Positions 7,106 to 7,340 of a stretch of 7,340 nt of DNA are shown here, piece after piece. The translations under genes were made by a program, and so were the position numbers. Origin of the DNA: Janthinobacterium lividum (GTDB lineage Bacteria; Pseudomonadota; Gammaproteobacteria; Burkholderiales; Burkholderiaceae_D); the NCBI GenBank assembly GCA_945864765.1, contig CAMBDR010000196.1, positions 1-7,340 of the forward strand. The letters are read 5' to 3'. Position 1 is the stretch's first letter; each line of letters starts with the position of its first letter. The notes below the pieces were generated by a model. It did no database searches and was not told the DNA's origin. It was given only the letters and a program-made list of their open reading frames with translations.

Positions 7106-7340
7106 TTATCCTTCTTCATTTTGTAGTGCGGCATGTTTCTTTAATCGTATTTCTACGCAGGTGCCTTCACCCACGGTACTGGTGATTTTAATCTGCCCCT
7201 TCAGCCTTTGCGTCACATGGTTGTACGCCACATGCAGCCCCAGCCCCACATGCCCGTGCATGCCGCTTTTGGTGGTAAAGAATGGGTCAAACACCTTGGG
7301 CAGGTCTTCTGGCGCGATGCCGTGGCCGTCGTCGCTGATG
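7106..7340 (-). CDS. Copy C: C-terminal end of another histidine kinase copy, 5' part beyond the window
   Basis: Last 77 codons of a third copy, first in transcription order, cut by the right edge. The frame reads ISDDGHGI, DPFFTTKSGM, GHVGLGLHVAYN and ends LKKHAALQNEEG, then TAA at 7106-7108. These are the G1, F and G2 boxes of a HATPase_c domain, so this is the ATP-binding end of a sensor kinase. Against copy B, the 199 bases 7142-7340 differ at 7 positions, nearly all silent; the one clear amino-acid change before the tail is Tyr to His, between the F box and the G2 box. The last few residues differ more (KKHAALQNEEG against KKHGTLQKEEG). Its stop lies four bases before copy B's start, so the genes are almost certainly co-transcribed. 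Whether its upstream part carries the same propeller and GAF domains is inferred. Confidence 0.94.
   Translation of the reverse strand, partial: ISDDGHGIAPEDLPKVFDPFFTTKSGMHGHVGLGLHVAYNHVTQRLKGQIKITSTVGEGTCVEIRLKKHAALQNEEG
7109..7116 (-). promoter_or_regulatory. Ribosome binding site of copy B, inside the last codons of copy C
   Basis: The minus strand reads AAGAAGGA, ending seven bases before the ATG at 7101. It overlaps the final Glu-Glu-Gly codons of copy C, just before that gene's TAA. The junction repeats the one between B and A with one extra A (on the minus strand), which puts copy B in a different frame from copy C. It favours 7101 over the upstream in-frame ATGs at 7119 and 7134. 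Confidence 0.85.

Noticed and set aside
7102..7134. Longer N-terminus for copy B starting at 7134 or 7119
   Set aside because: Those ATGs lie in the end of copy C with no ribosome site before them, and would put extra residues ahead of the signal peptide. Copy A has no equivalent extension.
1..7340. Tandem copies as an assembly artefact
   Set aside because: The copies differ at many positions, with distinct in-frame indels and different junction lengths, so they are not the same sequence joined twice. The exact copy number still depends on the assembly.

Overview
The window is almost entirely coding, all on the minus strand. It holds one complete and two partial copies of the same very large membrane sensor histidine kinase gene, arranged head to tail with 3-4 bases between copies. 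Transcription runs right to left: copy C (only its last 77 codons, cut by the right edge), copy B (complete, 1378 aa), copy A (first 987 codons, cut by the left edge). The start-to-start period from B to A is 4140 bp. No response regulator, RNA gene, transposase or terminator is visible. The only non-coding bases are the two tiny junctions.

Architecture read from copy B: signal peptide; 14 Reg_prop-type propeller blade motifs (probably two seven-bladed propellers); a Y_Y_Y domain; one transmembrane helix; a heptad-repeat coiled coil; a GAF-like domain; a phospho-acceptor helix with HEINTPLG; and a C-terminal HATPase_c domain with N, G1, F and G2 boxes. This is the layout of periplasmic two-component sensors related to the 'hybrid two-component' carbohydrate sensors, but copies B and C end at the ATPase domain with no receiver or DNA-binding domain, so a separate response regulator is expected. 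Copy A is open and intact over all 987 visible codons; I translated it throughout and found no frameshift or stop.

The copies are not uniform repeats. The N-terminus, the GAF start and the kinase end are close to identical at DNA level, including a 110 bp perfect match between A and B and about 96% identity over the C-terminal end of B and C. The periplasmic propeller has diverged and carries in-frame insertions and deletions. Two differences stand out: a 15 bp tandem minisatellite in copy B, encoding a pentapeptide-like GAALR repeat inside the propeller, and a gain or loss of exactly two heptads in the cytoplasmic coiled coil. This pattern suggests a sensor array whose input parts diversify while its transmitter parts are kept alike, by gene conversion, recent duplication or selection.

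The organism looks like a Gram-negative proteobacterium of moderately high GC (periplasmic sensor with signal peptide, AAGGA ribosome sites, codon use). A betaproteobacterium is my guess, but the window has no taxonomic marker.
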